Origin: JAJPHF01 sp035293805
GTDB taxonomy: Bacteria; Chloroflexota; UBA6077; JAJPHF01
Direction: 5' to 3'
Length of the DNA stretch: 64,000 nt
Assembly (NCBI GenBank): GCA_035293805.1
Contig: DATGMD010000031.1
Coordinates: 124,001 to 188,000 of the forward strand
The notes below the pieces were generated by a model that made no database searches, was not told where the DNA came from, and saw only the letters and a list, made by a program, of their open reading frames with translations. Shown piece by piece: positions 39,242-46,121 of this stretch. The stretch's first letter is position 1. Every line of letters starts with the position of its first letter. Made by a program: the position numbers and the translations under genes.

Positions 39242-40438
39242 ATGGCAGCGGAGACAGGGGCCGGCGCGCTCGCCGGCGTGCGGGTCGTGGCGTTCGAGCT
39301 GGCCGCCGCGGCGCCGTTCGCGTCGCACCTACTGGCGGACATGGGCGCCGAGGTCGTGAAGATCGAGCGGCCGGGCAAGGGCGACGTCATCCGCGAGTGG
39401 GACACGGCGGTGCGCGGGCTCTCGTCGGGCTACGTCTGGCTGAACCGCAACAAGCGCTCGGTCACGCTCGACGTGAAGGCGCCCGAGGGCCGCGAGATCC
39501 TGCGCAAGCTGGCGGCCCGCGCCGACGTGTTCCTGGAGAACTTCGCCCCCGGCGTGCCCGAGCGGCTGGGCGTCGGCTACGACGACCTGCGCGCGCTCAA
39601 CCCGCGCCTGGTCTACTGCGCGCTGTCCGGCTACGGCCTGACGGGGCCGTACCGCGACGTGAAGGCGTTCGACCTGCTCATCCAGGGCGAGGCGGGCCTG
39701 ATCGCCACGACCGGCTACCCCGACGCGCCCGCCAAGGTGTCGGTGCCGATCTCCGACATCGCGGCCGGCATGTACGCGGCGCTGGGCATCGTGCTGGCGC
39801 TCTACCAGCGCGAGCGCACGGGCGAGGGGCAGCTGGTCGACGTGTCGATGTTCGAGTCGATCCTCTCCTGGCTCGGCTACTTCCCGCACCACTACTGGCA
39901 CCGCGGCGAGGAGCCGGAGCGCGTGGGGATGCGCCACCACTACGTGACGCCCTACGGCCCGTACCTCGCCCGCGACCGGAAGTACGTGAACCTGGCCGTG
40001 GCGAGCGCCCGCGACTGGGAGGTGTTCTGTCGCCAGGTGCTCGACCGCCCCGACCTGCTCGAAGACCCGCGCTTCGCCACAAACGAGGGCCGTCGCACGA
40101 ACCGCGCGGAGCTCGAGCGTACGGTCGAGGAGCTGATGGCGCAGCAGGACGCCGCCTACTGGCTGGAGCGGCTGCGCGCGGCTGAGCTGCCCTACGGCGA
40201 GGTGCGGGGCATTGCGGAGGTGCTGGCGCACCCGCAGGTGGCGGCGCGGCGCATGATCCGCGAGGTCGAGTCACCCGTCGGCCGCGTGCCCACGGTCGGC
40301 AGCGCCCTGCAGCTTTCCGCCAGCCCCGCGCGCTACGGCCCCGTCCCCGCGCTGGGCGGCGATACTGACGCCGTCCTCGCCGACCTCGGCTACGACGCGG
40401 GCGCCATCGCGCGTCTCCACGAGCAGGGCATCGTCTGA
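39242..40438 (+). CDS. CaiB/BaiF family (type III) CoA-transferase
   Basis: A 398-residue family III CoA-transferase. GVRVVAFELAAAAPFASHLL and DMGAEVVKIERPGKGD form the N-terminal Rossmann part; YCALSGYGLTGPYRDVKAFD carries the catalytic Asp (D144), followed by LLIQGEAGL. It moves CoA between carboxylic acids. With the MaoC protein it could process mesaconate, itaconate, citramalate or a similar C4/C5 acid; in Chloroflexus such a pair works in the 3-hydroxypropionate bicycle, but the sequence alone does not settle the substrate. Confidence 0.88.
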   Translation: MAAETGAGALAGVRVVAFELAAAAPFASHLLADMGAEVVKIERPGKGDVIREWDTAVRGLSSGYVWLNRNKRSVTLDVKAPEGREILRKLAARADVFLENFAPGVPERLGVGYDDLRALNPRLVYCALSGYGLTGPYRDVKAFDLLIQGEAGLIATTGYPDAPAKVSVPISDIAAGMYAALGIVLALYQRERTGEGQLVDVSMFESILSWLGYFPHHYWHRGEEPERVGMRHHYVTPYGPYLARDRKYVNLAVASARDWEVFCRQVLDRPDLLEDPRFATNEGRRTNRAELERTVEELMAQQDAAYWLERLRAAELPYGEVRGIAEVLAHPQVAARRMIREVESPVGRVPTVGSALQLSASPARYGPVPALGGDTDAVLADLGYDAGAIARLHEQGIV

Positions 40439-40544
40439 GCCCGGGCCGGAACAGCCTGTGCCCCGCCGTCTGACCCGGGTCTCGTGGGGGCGCATACCGC
40501 GCTTGCCCGTACCGCCGAGCAGCCCTGCTTGAACATCGACCGCC

Positions 40545-40710
40545 TACAGCGGTTTGCAGCCAGACTAAGCGGTCGGCTGCTGCCGGGCCTGCGGCCTGCG
40601 GGCCGCGGGCGGCCACGAGAGCCGCCCCTACGAGACTCCGAGACTACTAGCGGCCACGAGAGCCGCGCCTACGCCACGCTGGCTGCTCACCTTGCGCGCA
40701 AACGGCTCTA
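40545..40710. mobile_element. 166-bp MITE-like element with TA-flanked inverted repeats, copy 2
   Basis: TA at 40545-40546 precedes CAGCGGTTTGCA, and the right end, CGCAAACGGCTC, is followed by TA at 40709-40710. The arms pair at 9 of 12 positions and resemble those of the element at 31968-32069. Inside are two tandem copies of GCGGCCACGAGAGCCGC and the GGCCTGCGGGCCGCGGGCGG block also found near 48000. It fills most of the 311-base gap between the CoA-transferase and the Rieske gene. Confidence 0.55.
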
Positions 40711-40749
40711 TTGCAGAGCGCCCGGCGGCGGCGAGGCGGCGCGCCGCCA

Positions 40750-41091
40750 CTACGCGCCGACGTTCGAACCGCTGAGGTCCACCCAGACTGTGCCGTCGCG
40801 CACGTCCGTGCGCAGCAGCGGCGCCGCCATCGCGGGGTTGGTCACGCTCCGGCCGGTCGCGAGGTCGAAGCGGAAGCGGTGCCAGGGGCAGATGATCTCG
40901 CCACGGGCCGTGCTAACCGGCCCTTGGGCCAGCGGGCCGCCGAAATGGGGACAGTTGTTCACGACCGCGACCGGCTGGCCGGCGTGCAGCAGCAGGCCGA
41001 CCTCCAGGCCGTCTAGCGTGACCAGCGTGCAGCGCTCGGACGAAAGCGCGTCCAGCCGGCACGCTTCCACCCAGGTCTCTCCCTCTACCAT
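40750..41091 (-). CDS. Rieske-type [2Fe-2S] ferredoxin
   Basis: A 113-residue Rieske protein. The cluster ligands are in NCPHFGGPLAQG (Cys, His) and IICPWHRFRFDLATG (Cys, His), with the usual spacing. It resembles small ferredoxins that pass electrons to ring-hydroxylating or other oxygenases rather than the membrane Rieske subunit. The ATG at 41089-41091 is preferred, with GGGGGAG upstream, though a GTG ten codons earlier is possible. No oxygenase large subunit is next to it in the window. Confidence 0.85.
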   Translation of the reverse strand: MVEGETWVEACRLDALSSERCTLVTLDGLEVGLLLHAGQPVAVVNNCPHFGGPLAQGPVSTARGEIICPWHRFRFDLATGRSVTNPAMAAPLLRTDVRDGTVWVDLSGSNVGA

Positions 41092-41202
41092 AGGTCCGAA
41101 CTCCCCCTCATGGAGCGCCACGGTCCCGCCGGCCAGCGGGCGCCCAAGCTGCTTGCGCCGCGCTCGTCGCCGGGCAGTTGCCCCCGCTTCGCTACGCCCG
41201 AT

Positions 41203-41225
41203 CCAGGTGGGCCTGTAGGTTTGGC
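41203..41225. repeat. Degenerate single arm of the 23-bp hairpin repeat
   Basis: Matches the left arm of the hairpin at 9683-9731 in 20 of 23 positions (three central bases replaced), but the facing arm is absent or eroded (only GCCAGACC remains). It lies between the Rieske and binding-protein genes. Confidence 0.5.
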
Positions 41226-41258
41226 GAGGCCAGACCCCCAGCGACCCTGCGATTTAGC

Positions 41259-42413
41259 TTACCGCCGCCCGAGGACTTGCACCGCGGCGTCCGCGAAGCG
41301 CGGGTCCACGATCCTGCTGAAGTCGGGTATTGGCCCGTCTAGTCCGCCGTGTTGCGCGAAGAAGGCGGCCGCCTCCCGCAGGTCGTCGACGTTCACGGCG
41401 CCGTTCAGGTCGATACTCGTCGGCTGGTAGGTTTCCCAGATGTGCGGGTCCTTGACCGACAGCCGCCGGGCGAGGATGTCGATGGCCGCCTGCCGGTCGC
41501 GCTTCAGAATGAAGGCGTCGTGGTAGTCGCGCACGCCTTGCAGGTAGCCGACCATGAAGCGCGTGCCGACGTCCGGCTGCTCGGCGGCGAACTGCGCCGA
41601 GTACTGGAGCACCGAGAGGATGCCGCCAGGAATCACCGCGCCGGCAGGATAGAGCACGGTCGCAAAGCCTTGCTGCTCGGCCTGCGTGACCAATGGTTCG
41701 GTCAGCACGCCGGCATCGGCACGGGAATTGGCGAGGGCCGCGAAGATGTCGGGGAGGGGCATGTACTGCACCTGGACGTCGTCGCCACTGAGGCCCTCCT
41801 TGGCCAGCGCGCCGTAGTACAGGCGGTCGGCCACCGTGCCGGGCGCCGAGCCGTTCGCGAACAGGCGGCCGCGCAGGTCGGCCATGGACCGCACGGTGCC
41901 GGCGTCCCAGAGATCCTTGCGGACCAGGATGGCGAGCGTGGTATCGGTGGCCGAGCCGACGTGGGCGTAGTCGGCCACCATGCGAATCTCCACGCCCCGG
42001 TTGAGCGCGTTGTAGAGAGCGATACTGGGCGCCCCGTTGCCGACCTGGATCTGGTTGGTCGCGAGGGCGGGGACCATCTCGGCCCCGCCGCTAAAGGGCA
42101 CTGGCTCGACCTCGATCCCCTGGGCCGTGAAGTAGCCGCGGTCGAGCGCGAGCTGGAAGGCTGCCTGGTCGGGCCGGCCTTGCGTGGCGACGCGGACGGT
42201 GGCCGGCGCGGGCGCGCTGGCCGCGGCCGGCCCCCGGCCGGGCGGCCCGGCCGGGGGCGACTGCGCGGTGGCGCCAGCGCTCGCGGCCCCGCCGGCCGGG
42301 ACCGACGAGGCGGTCGGCGTGCCCCCGCGTGCCGTGCAGGCCGCGACGAGCGCGACCAGGCCAAGTACCCAGGGCGCGCAGGCCCGCGCGCCCGATCCGC
42401 CGATCCTCGACAT
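41259..42413 (-). CDS. ABC transporter substrate-binding lipoprotein, NMT1/SsuA type
   Basis: A 384-residue lipoprotein (lipobox VAACTARG, then an Ala/Pro/Ser linker to about residue 70). The binding fold reads VRVATQGRPDQAAFQLALDR, GYFTAQGIEVEPVPFSGGAE, LATNQIQVGNGAPSIALYNA and FANGSAPGTVADRLYYGALA, typical of NMT1/THI5-like and sulfonate-binding proteins. It is the last gene of the minus-strand cluster with the M24 protein and two cupins, 79 bases after the M24 stop, so its ligand is probably the substrate of that pathway. AAAGGTGA precedes the ATG. Confidence 0.82.
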   Translation of the reverse strand: MSRIGGSGARACAPWVLGLVALVAACTARGGTPTASSVPAGGAASAGATAQSPPAGPPGRGPAAASAPAPATVRVATQGRPDQAAFQLALDRGYFTAQGIEVEPVPFSGGAEMVPALATNQIQVGNGAPSIALYNALNRGVEIRMVADYAHVGSATDTTLAILVRKDLWDAGTVRSMADLRGRLFANGSAPGTVADRLYYGALAKEGLSGDDVQVQYMPLPDIFAALANSRADAGVLTEPLVTQAEQQGFATVLYPAGAVIPGGILSVLQYSAQFAAEQPDVGTRFMVGYLQGVRDYHDAFILKRDRQAAIDILARRLSVKDPHIWETYQPTSIDLNGAVNVDDLREAAAFFAQHGGLDGPIPDFSRIVDPRFADAAVQVLGRR

Positions 42414-42492
42414 GTCTCACCTTTGCTCGGGAGCTTCACGCGTTCTGCCGCTGGGGAGTCGCTGGCCGCGGTGCGGGCCGCGCGGTAGCAGG

Positions 42493-43758
42493 CTAATCGG
42501 TCGGCCAGGACACCTCGCGCGGCTCGGAGATGATGACGCCGTGGGGCGCGCGGCCCATGCGCACCGCGCCGGTCGCCGTGGTGCGGATGGTATCGCCCCA
42601 CTCGAAGCGGTAGCGGTCGTCGGCGGTCTGGACGCCGGGCTTGCAGATGTAGACGCCGTTCTCGGGGAACGGCTGGCTCCAGGCCCGGTCCGTGCCCTCG
42701 TAGCCGCTGGGAATGATCAGCGGACGGTCGTCGCCCAGACCGCGGCCGTGCAACAGCATGCCCGCGGTCGCGCCCGCGAGCGGCCCGCGCTTCGGCGCGA
42801 GGCGGGCGGCCACCTCGCGCGTCTTGAGCACTAGCTCGCCCACGGTGACGCCCGGCTTGAGGAACGCCAGCACCTCGTCGTAGAGATCGGCGTGCAGCTT
42901 CGCCAGGTCGATGATGATCGGATCGCACTCGTGTACGGCCAGCGGCCGCAACTGCTGCGCGCGGTAGCCAATGATCGAGGACTCGATCTCCTTGAGAATC
43001 AGGTCGCCCTTCTCCAGGGGCCGCGCGGTGGGCCGCGTGAGCGTGCGGACGGGGTTCCGGCCGCTGATCCAGTTGAAATGGACCGTCGGCTCCGAACCGC
43101 GCACGAACATGGCGTGCATCGTCTCGGCCCAGACGACGTAGTCGGGCACGCCCGGCTGCGCCCACAGGGCTTGCGCCTCCAGGGCCCGCTCGATCAGGTC
43201 GACCGACCGCTGGAGGACGTCGATCTCCTCCTGGCTCTTGACCTCGCGCACTTCCTGGAGGAGATCCGACGCCGAGACGAACTCCGCGTCGGGCAGCGCC
43301 TCGCGCAGGGCCAGGTAAGTACCGTGGAGGATGAGCCCTTCGGGCGTGCGGGTGCCAAAGTCCAGGCCGCAGATGCCGATCCGCCCGCGTTGCAGGCCCA
43401 GCTCCAGCAGGCGCTCGGCCATGCCGCGGCCGTAGCGGCGGTTCACCTCGCGCACGTCGGCCACCCAGTTCTGGATCTTCGGCCCCCAGCGGTCCTGGGC
43501 CGAGGTGGCGACGACGGTCACCTCGCCCTCCCGCGGGAAGACGACGCCGATCGACGCGTCGGCACCGCCGCCGCAGTGGGAGATGTAGCGCGCGTCGGCC
43601 TGCCAGTCAGTCGAGTTGCCGTTGTTGGGCGGCGCGACGATCGCGTCGAGGCGGTCTCGGTCCATGAGCCGGCGCAGCGCCGCCCAGCGGCGGTCTCGCT
43701 CGGCCAGGGAGAAGCGTCGGTAGGGGTGCATGACACCCGTGTCGGCAACCTGCGTCAT
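42493..43758 (-). CDS. M24-fold ('pita-bread') peptidase-like protein with altered metal site
   Basis: A 421-residue protein of the creatinase/aminopeptidase P family: a creatinase-like N-terminal domain (DRDRLDAIVAPPNNGNSTDW to about 150) and a C-terminal pita-bread domain (EVREVKSQEEIDVLQRSVDL, LLHGRGLG, FEWGDTI). True M24 metalloenzymes have two Asp in 'GD.v..D.g....gY..D'. Here the line reads KGDLILKEIESSIIGYRAQQ, so those ligands are not Asp. It may be a metal-free hydrolase like creatinase, acting on a C-N bond. It is third in the cupin operon. The start is not well fixed; AAGGA lies rather far from the chosen ATG. Confidence 0.75.
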   Translation of the reverse strand: MTQVADTGVMHPYRRFSLAERDRRWAALRRLMDRDRLDAIVAPPNNGNSTDWQADARYISHCGGGADASIGVVFPREGEVTVVATSAQDRWGPKIQNWVADVREVNRRYGRGMAERLLELGLQRGRIGICGLDFGTRTPEGLILHGTYLALREALPDAEFVSASDLLQEVREVKSQEEIDVLQRSVDLIERALEAQALWAQPGVPDYVVWAETMHAMFVRGSEPTVHFNWISGRNPVRTLTRPTARPLEKGDLILKEIESSIIGYRAQQLRPLAVHECDPIIIDLAKLHADLYDEVLAFLKPGVTVGELVLKTREVAARLAPKRGPLAGATAGMLLHGRGLGDDRPLIIPSGYEGTDRAWSQPFPENGVYICKPGVQTADDRYRFEWGDTIRTTATGAVRMGRAPHGVIISEPREVSWPTD

Positions 43759-43801
43759 AACGAATCCACATTCCTTCGCGTGCGCTCGTGCTATCGCGGG
43801 C

Positions 43802-44416
43802 TCACCACGGCGGCGGCGGAGCGTCGGCGGCTTGCGGATCGAGCGGGGAGAAGGGGTAGGCCGGCGGGTGCTCCCACCCGCAAGCCGGGCAGCGCCGGCC
43901 CTCGGCCGTCGCGTTGAACGCCGCCACGGCGGCGCGGCTGCGCTCGGCGAGAAAGGCGCCGGTCCGCCCGGCGCGGGCAAACGCCTGACGGGCGATCTCA
44001 TGACCGCAGCGCGCGCAGTACCAGGCGACGGCGTGGTCGCCCCGCAGGCCGGTCGCGCCGCCCGCCAGCGCGAGGTACAGCGTGAGGTCGCCGCGCTGCA
44101 CCTGGAGCCAGGTCAGGTCGGCGTCCGAGATGTGCCAGAAGCCGAACAGGCGGCTGATGCGATAGGGCGTGCCGGCGGCCACACGGTGCATGAGGTAGCC
44201 CGCCTTGGCGAACTCGGCGCAGCGCCCGGCGTGCATCTCCTGCACGCGCAGCGGAGGGTGCGCCGTCGGATAGCGCCCGACCCAGGCGTCGTGCTGGCCC
44301 AGCGTGCGCCACGGCTCGCAGCCCGGCGCGGCGTGGCCCGCCTCGTCGGCCAGCCGCAGCGTCCAGTTCAGGATCGGCTCGGGGATCGCCCGGCCCGTCG
44401 CCTGCTCGTCTACCAC
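43802..44416 (-). CDS. 3-hydroxyanthranilate dioxygenase-like cupin, degenerate paralogue (B)
   Basis: A 204-residue protein homologous to the next gene upstream: FGFWHISDADLTWL (H95) corresponds to its first metal His, but the Glu six residues later is Leu (L101), and the later His is not evident. The C-terminal rubredoxin-like pair WYCARCG (134-137) and RRCPACG (176-179) is intact. It probably lacks dioxygenase activity and may pair with the intact cupin. The start is a GTG that overlaps the TAG of that gene (GTGGTAG), showing translational coupling. Confidence 0.7.
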   Translation of the reverse strand: MVDEQATGRAIPEPILNWTLRLADEAGHAAPGCEPWRTLGQHDAWVGRYPTAHPPLRVQEMHAGRCAEFAKAGYLMHRVAAGTPYRISRLFGFWHISDADLTWLQVQRGDLTLYLALAGGATGLRGDHAVAWYCARCGHEIARQAFARAGRTGAFLAERSRAAVAAFNATAEGRRCPACGWEHPPAYPFSPLDPQAADAPPPPW

Positions 44417-45048
44417 CGCGCGCGCCCCTGGCGCTCTAGCTCGCCGTCGCGGTTCACGTTCCAGCAGTAGCCCGGCGGGTTGAGGGTGCCGCACTCGGGG
44501 CAGCGGCGGTGCGCGGGATCGCTATTGTACTGCGCGACGGCCTCGTGCTCCGCCTTGTAGAAGGCTTTGAAGCCCTCCGCGCCCGTGTGGCAGACGTACT
44601 CATGGAGCATGGTCAGGCACCGCTCGCAATACCAGGCGAAGCGGTCGCACTCGTCCCCGCGCGGCGTGCCCATGAGCACGATCGAGTGCCCCGGCTCCGC
44701 CGGCGAGTCGCCGGGAATCGGCAGGTACAGCTCGTCCATGTCGTTGATGTGCCAGAAGCCGAAGTTGTGGCTGACGTGGTGCGGCGTGCCAGCGGCGGTG
44801 ACGTGCAGCTCGAAGGGCCGTAGCTCCCAGTACACGAGTCCCGACGGCCCCATCTCCCAGTGCTCGGTGATCGACCCCTTGCGGAGGTCTGTCACCTGCC
44901 CCGCGCCGATGTGCCGGCGCCGCACGCCGTAGATGTTCTGGCCCACCGGCTTGAAGGTCGTGAGGTGCGAGAGGACGCGGTCCGAGAGAAAGTCCCAGTC
45001 CTCGGCGATGCGTTCCAATGGCTCATCGACTTGAATGGCCGCGAACAT
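44410..45048 (-). CDS. 3-hydroxyanthranilate 3,4-dioxygenase-like cupin (A)
   Basis: A 212-residue cupin with the HAAO plan. HVSHNFGFWHINDMDEL gives H100 and E106, with the H-x5-E spacing of HAAO iron ligands, and GHSIVLMG gives a candidate third ligand, H121. The C-terminal domain carries two CxxC pairs, FAWYCERCLTMLHE (141-144) and RRCPECGTLNPPGY (183-186), like the rubredoxin-type iron site of bacterial HAAO. It probably opens an ortho-aminophenol-like aromatic ring with O2. AGGAGG precedes the ATG. First gene of the operon facing the LysR gene. Confidence 0.75.
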   Translation of the reverse strand: MFAAIQVDEPLERIAEDWDFLSDRVLSHLTTFKPVGQNIYGVRRRHIGAGQVTDLRKGSITEHWEMGPSGLVYWELRPFELHVTAAGTPHHVSHNFGFWHINDMDELYLPIPGDSPAEPGHSIVLMGTPRGDECDRFAWYCERCLTMLHEYVCHTGAEGFKAFYKAEHEAVAQYNSDPAHRRCPECGTLNPPGYCWNVNRDGELERQGRARW

Positions 45049-45162
45049 CCGCTACCTCCTGGGTGCGTCACTGCTTCCTGGGCGCTCTACCCGCTCCCGG
45101 CGGTTGCCTACCATGGTAGCACCAGCGGAACGAAGCAAACATTCGATTACCGCGTGCCGAGC

Positions 45163-45182
45163 ATAGGCAACGCTTATATAAT
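45163..45182 (+). promoter_or_regulatory. LysR-type binding site overlapping a consensus -10 (TATAAT)
   Basis: ATAGGCAACGCTTAT (45163-45177) is a near-perfect 15-bp palindrome with T-N11-A spacing, as in LysR-family boxes. It runs straight into TATAAT (45177-45182), a perfect -10 for the lysR gene. Bound regulator would cover that -10, consistent with autorepression, while activating the divergent cupin operon 115 bases away. No good -35 is seen for lysR. Confidence 0.55.
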
Positions 45183-45191
45183 CTCTCTGCC

Positions 45192-46121
45192 ATGAACACG
45201 GATCAGATCCGCTGCTTCTGCACCGTCGTCGAGCAGCGGGGCTTCACGCGCGCCGCCCGCCACCTGTTCCTATCCCAGCCGGCGGTGAGCCAACAGGTCC
45301 AGGCGCTGGAGCAATCGCTGGGGGTAATGCTGCTCGATCGCTCGCGGCGGCCGCTCGTGCCTACCGAGGCGGGGGAGGCGATCTATCAGTACGGCGTGGA
45401 GCTGCTGGAGCGGGTGGCAGCGATCCGCGACGTCGCCGACCGCGTGAAGGGCCTGCACGGCGGCCGCGTCACGGTGGCGGCCGGCATTGGACCGGGTCAG
45501 TACGTCTTGCCGCCGCTGATCGCGCGCTTTCGGCGCCAGTATCCCGAGATCCGCGTCGAATTAACGGCGCTCTCCACACCCCGCGCGTTCGAGCAGGTGG
45601 TGCGGGGCACGGCCGACCTGGGCATCGGGATCAACGACCGGGTGCCGGCGCGGCTCGTGGCACGCGTGCTTTACCGCGACGAGATCGTGCTGGTGGCCGG
45701 CCCGGGGCACCCCTGGGCGCGGCGCCCGGGCCGGGCCGTGCCGCTGCGCTGGCTCGCCAGCCAGCCGCTGGTCGCGCCGGCGGCGCACTCCTTACGGATC
45801 CGCCATCTCTGCAAGGAGCGGCTGCAAGCGGCGGGGGTCGAGCCAAACGTGGAGATGGAGTTCGAAACACCCGAGGCCGTCAAACGCGTGGTAGCCGGGG
45901 GCGAGGGCGCCGCTTTCCTCGCCCGCAGCAACGTGACGGCCGAGGTCGCCGCCGGGCTGCTGAAGGTCGTGGCGGTCGAGGGCCTCGCCCTGCACGCCGA
46001 GTACGTCGTGGTCTGGCGTCCGCGCCAGCACCACTCGCCGGCCGTGCAAGCCTTCCTGGCGTTCCTCGACGCCGCGTTCGCCGGCGCCGAGCGCCTGCCC
46101 GTCGCGGCGGGCGCCCCCTAG
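45192..46121 (+). CDS. LysR-family transcriptional regulator
   Basis: A 309-residue regulator. The winged helix-turn-helix is at the N-terminus (CTVVEQRGFTRAARHLFLSQ, then PAVSQQVQALEQSLGVMLLD). The effector domain follows from residue ~90 (VTVAAGIGPGQYVLPPLIAR, GTADLGIGINDRVPARLVAR). It is divergent from the cupin/M24/binding-protein operon, which it probably controls in response to a pathway acid. The ATG lies ten bases after a perfect TATAAT and no Shine-Dalgarno is visible, so the mRNA may be leaderless. Its TAG shares a CTAG with the stop of the convergent ThDP-enzyme gene. Confidence 0.9.
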   Translation: MNTDQIRCFCTVVEQRGFTRAARHLFLSQPAVSQQVQALEQSLGVMLLDRSRRPLVPTEAGEAIYQYGVELLERVAAIRDVADRVKGLHGGRVTVAAGIGPGQYVLPPLIARFRRQYPEIRVELTALSTPRAFEQVVRGTADLGIGINDRVPARLVARVLYRDEIVLVAGPGHPWARRPGRAVPLRWLASQPLVAPAAHSLRIRHLCKERLQAAGVEPNVEMEFETPEAVKRVVAGGEGAAFLARSNVTAEVAAGLLKVVAVEGLALHAEYVVVWRPRQHHSPAVQAFLAFLDAAFAGAERLPVAAGAP

